Below are positions 13,106 to 25,136 of a stretch of 64,000 bases of DNA, in pieces (the first letter of the stretch is position 1; every line of letters starts with the position of its first letter). The position numbers and the translations under genes were made by a program. The notes below the pieces were generated by a model. The model was given only the letters and a program-made list of their open reading frames with translations. It was not told the DNA's origin and made no database searches. Origin of the DNA: Lobosporangium transversale (taxonomy: Eukaryota > Mortierellomycota > Mortierellomycetes > Mortierellales > Mortierellaceae); NCBI RefSeq assembly GCF_002105155.1, contig NW_019028997.1:248001-312000 (forward strand), read 5' to 3'.

Positions 13106-13388
13106 CGGTGCCTGTGCCAGTTCTCTTTGGTTTGGAGGAGGGACCATCCTTCTTGTTGTTGTTAGAGCTACTGCTTTTGGGTGAGCTTGTGCCTGTAGAA
13201 GCAGAGGCAGAGGCACCTTTCTCTGGGTACTGAATATCGATGCTGAGGACTTGTTTACAGACATAACATTCAATGTAGGTGACATCGCCTGTGCTTTTTG
13301 GTATGGGGAATTCCACAGGGGTTTTGCAGCCCACACATTCTGCAGTCAAGTACTGAGGCTTCCTAGATTTGATGATTGTAGGTTCCAT
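11517..13388 (-). CDS. DnaJ cochaperone with DnaJ-X domain and N-terminal zinc-ribbon-like module (CAJ1/DJP1-like)
   Basis: A J-domain protein that stimulates Hsp70 ATPase; the CAJ1/DJP1 relatives work in the cytosol and in peroxisomal or membrane protein import. Exons 13388-13106, 12963-12821, 12689-12584, 12432-11791 and 11656-11517 give 437 residues. The J domain (about residues 95-165) starts LETELYDILGVPVDATPAQI and has the essential HPDKNPD. The rest matches the DnaJ-X layout, with NPEAFFKQQFGGDRF, a long helical middle and YGVELLHAIGFTY, ending in a helix with VCDKVLGD. Ahead of the J domain is a 60-residue module with two Cys-x2-Cys pairs (CVGC and CYVC), probably zinc-binding, and a Ser/Ala/Asn linker. 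The J-domain junction carries an A tract in the + strand near 13075-13102. Confidence 0.93.
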
Positions 13389-13718
13389 TGTTTGTAATTA
13401 TGTTTGATTGAAGACGGGATGAAGAGAGAGGAGGTGATTGTGTAAATAGTTAAGCGATTGTAGGGTGGCTCAATGACTGCAATTGTGCAGCAGAGTGACT
13501 CATGCAACAAGTCAAGGAGGATGGAGCTGAGTGGAGGGAAGCGAGGAGAAAAGGGAAAACAAACAAACAAAAGATAATAATTCCTAAACTCGTTGCTTTG
13601 CAAGAGTTGTCAGTCAACACAGTCACTTGATCATTCGATTCATTCGATTCATTCGATTCATTCATAAATTCATCTCATCTCTTACTCCATTTCATTTCTC
13701 ATTTCTTCACAATTTTAT

Positions 13719-13757
<39 letters not shown>

Positions 13758-15058
13758 TTTTTATTCCCACTTGTCTAGATCATTTTCGATCCTACTTTCA
13801 ACAACGTAAACCTCCCACTCCAGCATCATCGTCATATTTTTAGTGTTCATCCCTTTATTCCTTCAATTTACTTTTTCATTTCTCTTCATTTTCTCAACAG
13901 CACTCAGCATATCTTTATCTATTTTGTTTCTTGTTCATTGCCTCTTTACATTCTTCAGAAACGTAAGTTATTATTCATTCACCTCCTTTCTTTACCAGGG
14001 CTTATGAGAAAAAAAAGAGAAAGAAAAGCATTTATGACATCATATACATCACACACATGTGCGCACACATGTTACATCTCATCGCAACATCAACAACGAC
14101 AGCAGCAAGAAGTTAAAAAAAAGCGAGTGCTTTTTTAATTGAGTAATCCACTTGTCTACTGCTATTGTCTCTTGTGAGGCTCTCTCTTTCTCCCTCTTTG
14201 CCCCTCCATAAATATTGCATATATGCAAAGAGAAGGAGTAAAGTGAAAGAGAGAGGAGGAACACAAGCTGTGGTGGGCTTGCATGAGTTGAGTAAATGAA
14301 AAAGTGCTCTCGTGTTGACATCGTTGTTATTGAAGGCTCTTTTCTTCTCTCTTTTCTCTTTCGTCTCTCCATGGACGAGGACAGGGTCGAAGAAAGAGAG
14401 AGGAGGACTGGCTTGTTTTCTTGTTCTATTCTTTTTTCTTTTTTTTTTTAAAAATGTTCTTTGGAATGAGCACCATGTCTGTCATCATCAATGACTAACT
14501 AAACTTGTCATTAAAAAAAAAGGATTCTCATCTGCTCGTCTTTCATGTTCTGTTTTCTATTCCCATTTCATTTTTGCTTCCCTCCTCTTTGTTGCTCCAC
14601 TCCTTTTCTCTCTCCTGCAGCTTTCTTTTTTTTTTTTTAAGCATTGAGTTGGGCACGCCATTTCCCAATCTTTCTGCTTTTCCCTTCGTCCCTCATACCT
14701 CTTCTCAGTATAATATATACAAAGCTGCAATCCTCCCTTGCCGTCCAAACGTGGGTTTCTAACCTTCTCATTCTTTCTTGGCTTATAGTAGCACATCATA
14801 CTAATTGTTTTTCTTTACTCTCTCTTTTTTCTTTTCTTTTTCTTTTCTTTTTTTTTTTTTTGCACTCTTTTACAGATCCTACACTCGTCTGTACAATGAA
14901 TCCGGGGCGATCATCTGCATTTTAAAGAAGGAACTTTTTAGTCCATCCTACTCTTCAGGAGATTCAAAGTCCATCCAAAAAAAACCCAATTCAATACCCT
15001 CCTCAGAAAACGATATCCACTCATACTTTTAATCTCACAAATCAATATAAATTTTGCC
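13389..15058. promoter_or_regulatory. Divergent intergenic region between DnaJ protein and SET3-like gene
   Basis: These 1.67 kb must hold the promoters of both flanking genes. No coding frame is convincing. The region is rich in CT on the + strand, with T tracts at 14628-14638 and 14849-14861, and it contains a CTCACT microsatellite and a degenerate ATTCGATTC repeat. Confidence 0.5.
13630..13756. repeat. Simple repeats: ATTCGATTC units, then (CTCACT)n
   Basis: Three to four units of a 9-10 base ATTCGATTC motif occupy about 13630-13665, and about six uninterrupted CTCACT units lie at 13720-13756. Confidence 0.85.
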
Positions 15059-18000
15059 ATGTCTTCAAAATCCAATTCAGTGGCACCTTCGTCATCCATT
15101 ACCAATCTGGCCAACAAAGTCATCAACCGTATCGCCAATAACAGTAATAGCAACAACAATAGTAATCATAACAACAGTAGTCATAACACAATGGAGGAAG
15201 AAGAGGACTCTGGCGAAAATGAAGATGACGAAGATGCAGGAATAATCCGTTGTATCTGCAACTATACTGATGACGATGGATTCACCATCCAATGCGAACG
15301 CTGCCTTGTATGGCAACATGCCGTCTGTGTTGGTATTGGTCAATCTAATGTCCCAGACAAATACCTTTGCGAGCTCTGTAGTCCTCGCTCTGTCGACAGG
15401 AAACGTGCCAACGAGATTCAACGGAGGAGAAATGGAACTTTGGAGCGCAAAAGAGAAAAGTCACCTTCAAGGAAAAAACCTACTGTAGGAAGACCTCGGA
15501 AACAATTCGGTTCAGCAAACAGTGCTCTTTCAGACCAGAACGCCGCCCCTGGCTCCACAACCTCCAACTCAAAGGAAAATGGCGCACATCATAGTGTAGG
15601 CAGCAATAGTGTGAGCAACGGTTTTCAAGGAAAAAACCCTTCAATGTCAATAGATGTAAATGGGAGGAGGAGTAAAGGCGCCACAAGCAACAAGCATTCT
15701 CAACTTCAATCCCACAGCAACCCTTCACCCTTGCAGCATTCTTCCAATAAACATAAATCAGCTGGACAAGCCAATGGCTCCAAGACGTCTTCAAATATTA
15801 ATGACGATGAGGACCTGGATATGGAGAATGATGGTCATGACACTATGGGAGCCTACCAGGTCGAGTTTTCGTCCATCGACACAAATATTGTCACGTCAAA
15901 GCCTGTCCAAGACCTCTTTCGACAGGTGATCGCCCAGTTCCGACAAGCACAATCAAGAAAGCGATCACTCTCGTTGACTTCAGGGGTGAAGCTTCACGAG
16001 CTTGTTGCTGCCAGTGCCAATACAGGCAGTAATAATACCCAATCATCTATAGGAACCGAAAGCACCGAGTCTTCATCCGGCTCACTTGGATCACAGCTTC
16101 CTCCGACGCCGCCAACATCCAACACTGATCCTTCTAATGTAGTTTCTATGGAGCGTGAGTCCTTGGCGCGACCTCTTATGAAGACAACTGTCAAGCACAT
16201 TTTGTCTTCATCAAAGTCGACTCATTCCCCAACACCGCAATATGGACTCTTCGCAGAAAGCAACATTGGCGCAGGAAGATTCATGATGGAATTCAAGGGC
16301 GAAGTTTCCCTTAAATCAGCTTACAAGGCTGATCCTATCAACCAATACTCCATTCTGGCCACCCCAAAACCCTTTGTCCTTTTTCATCCTCACCTCAACC
16401 TCGTTGTTGATGCAAGACGAAGTGGTAATGATGCTCGATTTGTTAGAAGGTCATGTGTACCAAACACAGAAGTCAAAAGCATTGTCGTCCCGGGAGTTCA
16501 GGATCAGACTGTTCACCTTGGTTTATTCGCAAAGGTTCCTATCGCTAAAGGCCAGGAGATTACTCTTGACTGGGACTGGAATAGGGATCATCCGGCGTTG
16601 CAACCCATTGGGGCCTCGTCAGATAAGCCAAAGGACAACTCCGTAAAACGTAATACCAAGGAAATCCGGAAGGCTAAGCATCTTGTCGCATCTACTTTAC
16701 TTGCACAAACAGACTGCGCTTGTGAAAACAAAGAAACATGTTTATTACATCGAATGTTGAGAGATGGAATGTCTGAATCTGGGGCTCGCGACCATGAAAC
16801 CCCTACTACGACTAAAGGAAATCGTCCAAAAAAGGGAACCACTGCCGAGAGTTTGCGACAGCGGTATGGTAATCAGAGAGACAGACCAGATGGGAAGCGC
16901 TCAGCAGATCAGGAAACGAGCGACGAAGACCTTTCTATTGCTGGAAGCAGCCCAAGACGGAAGTCTCCTAAAGCAAGCAAGCTTGAGAGTTCTTCTAAAA
17001 AGGCACGACATGAGGCCTCACCAAATAATCTTCGGAGTAATCGAGAACAAGACATGGAGTCGGATTCTGATTCAGATGATCAGCGACGACGCAAACAGCC
17101 TACATCAGAGAGAGTAGGATCGCCACCCAAGCGCTCTAACCTTGGAAGTCCAGAAATGTCGGTGCGGGAAATGAAGCAGGCTCTGATTCAAATTAAGAAG
17201 ATGGAAGATAGGGATGCGGCCCACGCAGGACATGCAAAGCAAAAACCAGCAGAAGCTAAACTTGGTGTTACTTCAAAGTCTCGGACAAGGAGCAAAGGCC
17301 GATCACAAGAAGTCGAGCAAAAACCCTCATCATCTCATAAAAACACTAACGCCATTGAAGACGACGATGTTTCTATTGGCGATAGTGGAATTGACTCCGA
17401 TTCTAATAACCGATCTTCCCAAAAGGACTCTTTCCTCGCAAGGAACAAACAGTCTAAATCTCAAGGTAAAAAAACAAAAAAAATAATTGTATTGTTGAGC
17501 AAAAATACATAAGCAAATATGGCTGATCATTTCTTGAATGTGCCAATGTTATAACTAATAGGTAAATGGGATATGGAACAATGGGACCAGGATATGCCGT
17601 CACATTCGTCTGCAGCATCAGATTCTGACAGGACAGAGTCTAGCAGCAGGGTGCTCAGAAGAGCTTCTTCAATTTCATCTGAAAAGAAGCAACCTTATAC
17701 TGCTGCGTCCAGAGGGAAGCGTATGGCAAACTACTCAGCCTCAGAATCCTTGTCTAAGAAGCGCTCTACATCCCACACATTAGAGTCACAAGACGATCTT
17801 CAAAACATCTCACGATCAAGCTCTATGGATGGAAGCTTCGTAAGCATCCTCGGGAACACAAGTGACGAAGAGGGTGAATCCTTTCATGAGACAGAGCGGA
17901 GGGTTTTGCGAGAGAAAAATTTGCCAAAGGAGACATTTCCAACAGTATCCCTTAGATCGTCTGCCTTGCCTTGCAAAAAGGTTTGGAAGATGATTTATCT

Positions 18001-20185
18001 CAAACAGAGGGCACTGGCGGAGGCCGAAGCGCTTGAGCGGGCTGAGGAGATGAGGAAGAAAGCTGAGGAAGTGTTCGATATCAAGATGGAGGAGAGCGAT
18101 GTGTCAATAAATGGTTCCAACGTATCCACAGTTGCGAACGACCCTACAGCTGTCGAGTTACCATCATCCGAATCAGATGATGCCCTCAAACGACCAAAGG
18201 AACCCGCCACTTTTCAACCGTCATTTGAAAATGACGACGCTCTACAGCCATCCATTGTTGAAGGCGATGTTCTCAATCTATTTCATGAAGACGTCAAGCC
18301 GGAGAATAGTTCATCAGGACCAGTTAAGCGTGGGCATCACCTTGAATCAAGAGCAGAGGAAAAGCTCAAGTCTCGTGCACCAGTTATAAAGCAACCAGTT
18401 GTAATTAAGCCTCAAGAGTCCAACGCTGGCTCGCACACAGCTACAATGACTGACCGACTGGAGATATCTCAAAAGTCTAACATGGAGCCATATCATGCAA
18501 AGCGAGCTGTTTCGAATTCACCTATTCCTTCTAAAGTCTCGCTTGAGGCTGCACCGACCTCTATAGACACAGATAATCATGTATCCAATGCATCGGAAAG
18601 CATAGATGTAGAGATGAGTGAGCCTGGTCCTAACAAAGGCGTCGATGGTGCGCAAAATGCGTCTATTGCTGCAGATCATGTAAGTTCCCTGGCAACCTCA
18701 CAACCAGAGCCAAAAGTTGAAGCTGCCCCAGTTATTCCAAAAGTCAAACTTTCACTGCAAGAGTACCAGAAGCAGCGCCAAGAGGCCTCACAGCGTAATG
18801 TTTATGCTGAATCAGAGATTCTAAAGCAGGATAAAACTGGATATGAAGGGTACGATGACGAGGACGAAGCGTTTAATGAGGCAAGTCAGGAACCTGTAGA
18901 TATTGAAATGGTGGAGTCAAAGGGTCCGGTGACACTGTCGGTGTCAGAGAAAGGGCCATCTTCAAGTGGTGACTACTTTCAGGTAGAGAGTAATCTGCCG
19001 ACACCTCTAATAGGGTTGTCCTCCCGTACTCAAAGTGGTTCTACTAGTGAATATTTCCCTGTCCAGCCATTCAGTCCTGCTTCTCTCGGCCCTGCGTCAT
19101 TCTCTAAGCTAAATTTGAGTCCCTCGTCACCGTCACGGTCATCTGCACCTATGGATACATCCTCTCGACCCGAGGTAGATCCCTCTGTTGAAGGAAGGTT
19201 TTTAGGGAAGCCACCAACTGGCCAGCGCTTGCCTCATAGCTCCAGCCCCAGAGACCCTTCAAACGCCAATATGGTGCTGAAGAGTTCTGTAAATAAATCT
19301 GGATCATCCCCTCCACCCAACAATCCCAACAATAGCATTTCTGGATGGAGAACACCTCGTAATCAACGAGGACATTCGCCCCCGGCGCCAATGTCAATTG
19401 GAACTAATGGGAATTATCGCAGTATGCCATCTTCAGAATATCGGTCCATGGATGCACGATCATCGGATGCCCGTTTAGCCTCTCCTCGGTTCTTTGGTTC
19501 ACCTTCTGATCGATCGGAACGGACAGCTCCTGGATCTTTAAATTCACCTGCGAGGGAGCGTCAGCACTCGTTGACTTCAGGATCCATTCCGTCTTCACCG
19601 TTCGAGCCTAATCATCTATCATCCAATGTTCACTATGGTTACAACGAGGAGCCTTCATTTAAACGTACAGGACCTTTGTCTTCGCCGACAGGTCATCCTG
19701 GATCATCTGGTCCACGTGATTACTACAAAGGAGATGAGCGAGCTCGGCACCGATCCATGAATGGAGATGAATGGAGCTACGGCGATATGGATTCATCTGG
19801 GTATGGAGGTTACCGAGGCCCTCGTGGTGGCCCTCCTCCTCCTCCAAGAGACAGAGATCGTGAAAGAGATCGTGAACGTGAACATGATAGGGAGCGCGAG
19901 CGTGAACGCCGCGATCGTTTTGATCGACGGAACGATTACTTTGGCACTGGTCCTTCTGGACCAGGTAATGGAGGAGGCCAGGCCGGCAACAATGGTGCAG
20001 GGTTTTATGGATCAAATCGAGGACCTCGAGGAGGCCCTGGTGTACCGGGTGGAATAGGTGGTGGATATGGTCGGCGGCCCAATGACTATTTCAATGGCCA
20101 GGGACGTGAGGAAGGATACAATGGCAATGGCCCGAGTAGCGGAAAGAAGGATGGGCTGCCGGACAATTCATCTCTTTCATACTAG
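15059..20185 (+). CDS. SET3: PHD finger plus SET domain protein, SET3/SET4/MLL5 family
   Basis: Set3 is the scaffold of a histone deacetylase complex that binds H3K4 methylation through its PHD finger. Two exons, 15059-17465 and 17562-20185, give about 1676 residues. The PHD finger (about residues 61-110) has the Cys4-His-Cys3 layout, including CICNYTDDDG, CERCLVWQHAVC and CELC. The SET domain lies at about residues 385-510, with YGLFAES, LVVDARRSGNDARFVRRSC and GQEITLDWDW. The canonical NHSC of active SET enzymes is RRSC here, as in the Set3/MLL5 branch, so methyltransferase activity is unlikely. The remainder is disordered Ser-, Lys- and Pro-rich sequence, with an Arg/Asp/Glu repeat near residues 1563-1595 and a Gly-rich, RGG-like tail. 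The single intron carries no T tract. Confidence 0.93.
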
Positions 20186-20597
20186 TCTGGCTTTGCTGTC
20201 TTTTTTCTATTTCTTTTTTTTTTTTTTTTTTAATTATCCTGGTCGTTTACTCTTCTTTTTTGTCTCTTCTTGATCTTTTTTTTTTTTTTTTTTCTTTTTT
20301 CTTTTTTCTTTTTTCTATTCTTTCGTATATGAGTGTATCTCAGCTGTTATAATGTGCCTTCTTTTTGTAATACTCTTTTCTGTTCCTTTCATCAGTACTC
20401 TCTGTCTGTCTGTCTCTGTCTATCTGACTTCTTTCTCCATCTTCAACCATTGTATTGATATAAGTGTAACATAACTGAGCCCTTTCACCAAAATAAAATT
20501 GTTGTTTGTTGTGGCTGTGTGATTAATGTCCTTAAGTTTGGTGGCGAGTTTTTTTTTTTTTTCTTTCCTCACATGGCAGCAAACATTAAGTTCCATC
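20186..20597. other. Spacer: SET3-like 3' UTR side and CDC123 promoter side
   Basis: No gene seen. T-rich with CTGT and TTTTTC simple runs at 20270-20320 and 20400-20425. Confidence 0.5.
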
Positions 20598-22152
20598 ATG
20601 AGCGTATACAAACCTGAAGATGAGCAGAATCAGCATCAGGAGAGCCAGGTGCCACTTGAAGCTATCACGCCTAGACCGCTTGTTTTCCCACCATTGACAC
20701 ATCAACGACTGGAGAACTGTTCCTTTTCAGCCTGGTATCCAATTTTTCGAGCCAATACCATAAAGTCGAAAATCATTGCTCTACCAGAGGATTTTATTTC
20801 ATATCTGAACGCAGATGGTGTTTTTATTCCTGGGCAAAGGTAACTCATACACCTTGCTTTGTGTTTTGCTTCTATCGACTCTTTTTTCTTTTTTTTTTTT
20901 TTTTTTTTTTTCTATGAGTATGGGGTAGAATATTTCTAACCTGATCCATGGCTTTTCCTTCTTTCTTTCTTCCGCTCTTACAAGTGGCATTTCAATGGCA
21001 TTAAGCGACAGTGAAGATGATCATATCAGTGACATGGATCGTCTTCGGGCTTTCAAGGAGAGAACATTTCGACAGGCAACTACAAATGATAACGATAGTA
21101 GTGACGATGATAATGACGATGATGAGGAGGTATCTTTTTATGTTTTATAAAAGTATACTGTCTTTGGCTCAAATAGCCCTTGTTGAACCATTTATTTATT
21201 TTTAATGAGATACAGGTCCCATTACCCTCTTTCCCTACATTAGAACGAGAAATTGAAAAAACGATCGAAGATCTTGGAGGAGAAGTATTTCCAAAGCTCA
21301 ACTGGAGTTCGCCTCGAGATGCTAGTTGGATCGCGCCTACCAACACTCTTAAATGCCATAACGCTGCTGATATCTTTTTATTGCTGAAATCGTCAGATTT
21401 TGTGGCTCATGATCTTGCACATGCTTATGAGGATTGTTCAGATGGCGCGCCCCTGACGACAAGGAAGGATCACATCATTACCAAAAAGGCTGCAGAGGTT
21501 GATGTTGATGCTGATGTTGCTGTTGGTGTACGGCAAAGACCCGAGACCATAGAGCTGGTTCTTCGAAAGTGGTTTGATTTGGCGCCTTCAATGGAATTTA
21601 GATGTTTTGTCAAAGGTCATCAGCTGGTAGGCGTCTCACAACGGGATATGACCTATTATGACTTCCTGAAGGGCATCAAGGACGAATTGGAACAAAAGAT
21701 CATTGCCTTTTATGAAGAGAAGATCAGGAATAAATTCCCGGATCCTGACTGTAAGTCCTACCTTTTTCTTCTCTCTCTATTTCCTTGGTTCGAAATCTCA
21801 TTTTACTGAATACTTTTTTTTTTTTTTATTTTTATTTTTTTAAAAAAAAATTGGCAAAAAAGATACATTTGATGTGTACATCACCAGGAATAGAGAGCGG
21901 ATCTACGTGATTGATTTTAATCCATTCGCCCAAAAGACAGACTCTCTATTGTTTGAATGGGAGGAACTCGTTTCAGCCAAAGAACGTCTCCCTCTAAGGC
22001 TTTTAGCTTCCGAGGCAGCTGGTCAACATATGAAGCAACCTTTTGCCTTCAATCGCTATCCATCTGATGTTACGGATCTGTCCAATGGTCAAACAGTGGC
22101 TGATTTCGCAGAGGCATTTTATAAAAAGGTGCAGGCCGCCAATGAAAAATGA
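20598..22152 (+). CDS. CDC123: CDC123, eIF2 assembly ATP-grasp factor
   Basis: Cdc123 is an ATP-grasp-like protein that helps assemble the eIF2 trimer by binding eIF2 gamma. Four exons, 20598-20839, 20985-21129, 21216-21750 and 21863-22152, give 403 residues. Family blocks are FSAWYPIFR with LPEDFISYL near the N-terminus, an acidic linker DDDNDDDEE at the end of exon 2, FPKLNWSSPRDASWI, LVLRKWFDLAPSMEFRCFVK, and VYVIDFNPFA near the end of the core. The exon 3/4 join is at an AAAAAG acceptor after an A-rich stretch and is supported by phase and by the conserved Y-T-F-D-V-Y. The ATG sits just after a T tract. The 3' end converges with TIP41. Confidence 0.94.
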
Positions 22153-22368
22153 TTTTTATTTTTATTTTTTATTTTTTTATTATTATAATTATTGTTCCCT
22201 ATTGCTCAAGGTTTGCTGCTTCAGTCCACGACGATTGTTCTGGAAGTTGGGATGATACCCAGTTGGAATCTAGTAGCAACGACAGATCCTCTCCATTTGA
22301 ACGTGGGATTTTCTAACGAGAAAAAAAGAAAAAAAAGAAAAATGAATGGATAAGAAACATTAAATAAC

Positions 22369-22714
22369 CTATATTAAAAAAAGTATTTCATCCAAACAAA
22401 ACTTTAAAATCAAACATGACATTACTGCGCGTATTTCTTTGTAAGAGCTTTCACGAGTGGAGCATTCTCTGACAACAGCGTTGGTTCCAAACCGATGATA
22501 AATCCTAGTGTCATGGATACGGAAAAGCACATCATCTACGCGTAGGAAGAAGCGCAAAAGGATGAGAAAACACGATGGCATGACGCGCTATGAGTGTCGA
22601 GAAAGAAATAGAAGCAGAAAATATATATACGGGATGGAGTATATTGGAGATAATATTAGTAAAAGTTGAGCCTGGTATACATTTATATCCTCTTTCCTTC
22701 CCTTGGGAGTAGAG

Positions 22715-22749
<35 letters not shown>

Positions 22750-23276
22750 TTACCACTTTGGTCGTCAGAACAGCGGTGCCATTGTCTGCAAGTTCATCCT
22801 CAAACAAAATATTTTCATCATAAAAGAGGATAGGATCAGGTCGTCTGAGCTGTTCGATATCGATGATTTCAGTTGTAGTAGGTGTAAATTGCATCTTTTC
22901 ATGGACGCTCAAGTTGGTGCCATTGTACTTTGTTGTGTATGTCCAGTCATATGGCTTGACAACATCCGTGATATGCTCCTGGTTTACCATACTATGGTGA
23001 AGGCATAAAAAATTGTTGATATAACCTTCAGATAAAAATGAAATAATAATAATAATAAACTTGGATGCTTGCTGATTATAAACTAACCTTCGCTTGTCAA
23101 ACCATTCCCTTGCATACGAGACTTTGATCAGATCGCTACTCTTGGATGATTGATCCACCATCGCCAGTGCAGGCAAAGCTTTGAATTCAAGCTTAAACCC
23201 AGAAGTGTGTTCAATCGATAAGAAATTATTGCCAAAAATCATTTCTGGGATAGGGATCCCCAAGTCTGCAGACGCA

Positions 23277-23308
<32 letters not shown>

Positions 23309-23559
23309 GATTGATAAGGTCAACAAAATAAAGAGGGATCGATATATTAGCATGTCAGTATCAAGACAATACCAAGTGTAATGCACAGCGTTTCTTTTTT
23401 TTTTTTTTAGCATAAGCTTTTTTCTTTTTTTTCCTCCACTTTTCTCCCTTACGCGTCAATTTCCTGGGAATTAAGAATGGACGTTTTATATGAGAGCACA
23501 GTCCATCCTTGAATATCAATGCCATTAGTCTGTTTGTCCTTAATAAGTTTGTGAGTCAT
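22369..23559 (-). CDS. TIP41: TIP41-like protein, TORC1/PP2A pathway regulator
   Basis: Tip41 binds Tap42 and PP2A-type phosphatase catalytic subunits and tunes TORC1 output. Exons 23559-23453, 23276-23088, 22991-22754 and 22587-22369 give about 250 residues. Conserved blocks run in order: QGWTVLSYKTSILNS, LGIPIPEMIFGNN, HTSGFKLEFKALPAL, VVKPYDWTYTTKYNGTN, RPDPILFYDENILFEDEL, then RVMPSCFLILLRFFLRVD and RIHDTRIYH. The last 25 residues after VVRECSTRES are not conserved, so a different terminal splice is possible. The second and third introns carry long homopolymers: A32 in + orientation at 22715-22746 and T at 23279-23305, immediately next to the acceptor of exon 2. Confidence 0.93.
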
Positions 23560-23771
23560 TGTTCCTAATCCTGTTCCGTCCCTTATTGTTGCTGCAGCTG
23601 TTACTGACATGCTTTTCAGTGATTAGCGTGTGGGGAATGAGAGTAGAGAATGGTAAGAAGCAAAGAAAAAACTGGCCAACGGCAAAAAAAAACAGAGGAA
23701 AGGGGTATGGGAGAACAATAAGAGGGTGATCTTGCGCCAATTCAAGGCAGTCACAATCGTCAGGCCTTTTA

Positions 23772-24740
23772 TTAAGTTTTTTTGCTTGCTTGTGAAGAAA
23801 AGATAAAGTCTCGCAAGTCTTCATACGCCTTCTTCAGTTGGTCGTTGATGACTACATGGTCAAAGTTGCTAGGGTCCATACCATAGCCCCATTCGTTTTT
23901 GGCCCGGTGTAACCGTTTCTGAATCGCTTCCTCTGTTTCTGTTCCTCGTCCTCTTAAACGGGTCTCCAAGGTGTCTAAACTTTTAGGTCGTACAAAAACA
24001 TATCGAGCCTGTAAACCTGATTTACGGACATGTTGTACACCCTGAAGATCAATATCCAAGATACAAATCTTGCCACTCTCAAAAACATCTTGAACAGCTT
24101 TCTTACTGGTTCCGTAATGGTTCCCAGAAAAGACTGCGTGTTCTAGAAACCGATCTTGATTGATTAATTCTTGAATCTCATCTTCTGTGACAAAGTGATA
24201 CGCGATACCATCCTTCTCTCCAGGTCTTGGCTTTCGTGTTGTATCTTTAATGAATTAAAGTAATGGTAATAAGGATAATCGTAACTAATAGTGAAGGAGG
24301 GAAAAATAATAATAATAATAATTAAAAATAAGGGGAAAATAAAAAAAATAAAGCACTTACGAGATACACTAAATCCAAAAGTTGAGGGGTATTCTTGAAA
24401 TAGCTTCTCAATAAGAGTTGATTTCCCGCTCCCAGAAGGCCCGGTGATCACAATAGGTCGTTTATCAACTACATTTCAAAAGATGCTGCTCGTTAATCAC
24501 CGTAAGTATGTTACCGTTTTCTCTCCCCCCCCCCCTTTTTTTTATTGTTGTTGTCGCTGTTGTTATTACAATGTCTTTGTGGATTGATACAATACCCAAA
24601 ATTGGTGGCGAAGGGCCTTTGAGTGTGCTTGTAGTATAATTGCGGCTGAGGGTAGCAAGCGATAGACATGAAACCAATGATTGGCGTGATCTTATCGCCC
24701 CTTCCACGTTTCGAAAGAGCGTTGGAGAGAGAGCAAACAT
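23772..24740 (-). CDS. GUK1: Guanylate kinase with an N-terminal extension
   Basis: Guanylate kinase phosphorylates GMP to GDP with ATP. Exons 24740-24596, 24468-24361 and 24244-23772 give 241 residues. The P-loop GPSGSGKS is at about residues 58-65, followed by [17 protein letters not shown] across the second junction, ILDIDLQG and the lid region with RLRGRGTET. Yeast and human cytosolic enzymes are near 190 residues and start a few residues before the P-loop. Here a first exon of about 48 residues ([20 protein letters not shown] onward) is Arg-, Ser- and Thr-rich with only one acid, so it reads as a mitochondrial presequence. An alternative downstream start would give a normal cytosolic form, but no ATG lies close before the P-loop in exon 2. 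Confidence 0.93.
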
Positions 24741-25136
24741 AGTTTTTGTGGTTATGGGAAAGGGAGCGAAGGTGGAGGGTTGGGATGGTTGGAGGTTGAT
24801 CAGGCGCAGGCAGTCACTTTTTTTTTTTTTTTTTTTTTTTTTTAAGGCTATCGAGTGGCTTTGTATGTTTGTAAAAACTATTTTTTTTTTTTTTTTTTTT
24901 TTCTATAGTTGAGGGTCATTGCTTTGCCTATAAGCGCATTCAAACTTTTTTTTTTTTTTTGTTTTGCTCCTGCATCCACATTTCATTCCATTCTTATTTC
25001 CTCCATCCTACTCTCTTCCCTTCAAGTAAAAAAGAAAAGAAGGAAAGAACGAGAAAGGAAAAGACTTCCATATCATTAATATACTCTTCTTTTTTAAACA
25101 CACACACATATATATATATTAATATATTCAAGAAAA
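24741..25136. promoter_or_regulatory. Divergent promoter region of GUK1 and PNO1
   Basis: 396 bases separate the two start codons. T tracts lie at 24819-24843, 24882-24902 and 24946-24960. A TATATATATATTAATATA stretch at 25109-25126 sits within 30 bases of the PNO1 ATG. Confidence 0.6.

Noticed and set aside
19659..20015. 118-codon minus-strand frame inside the SET3-like gene
   Set aside because: Antisense shadow of the Gly/Arg-rich coding region.
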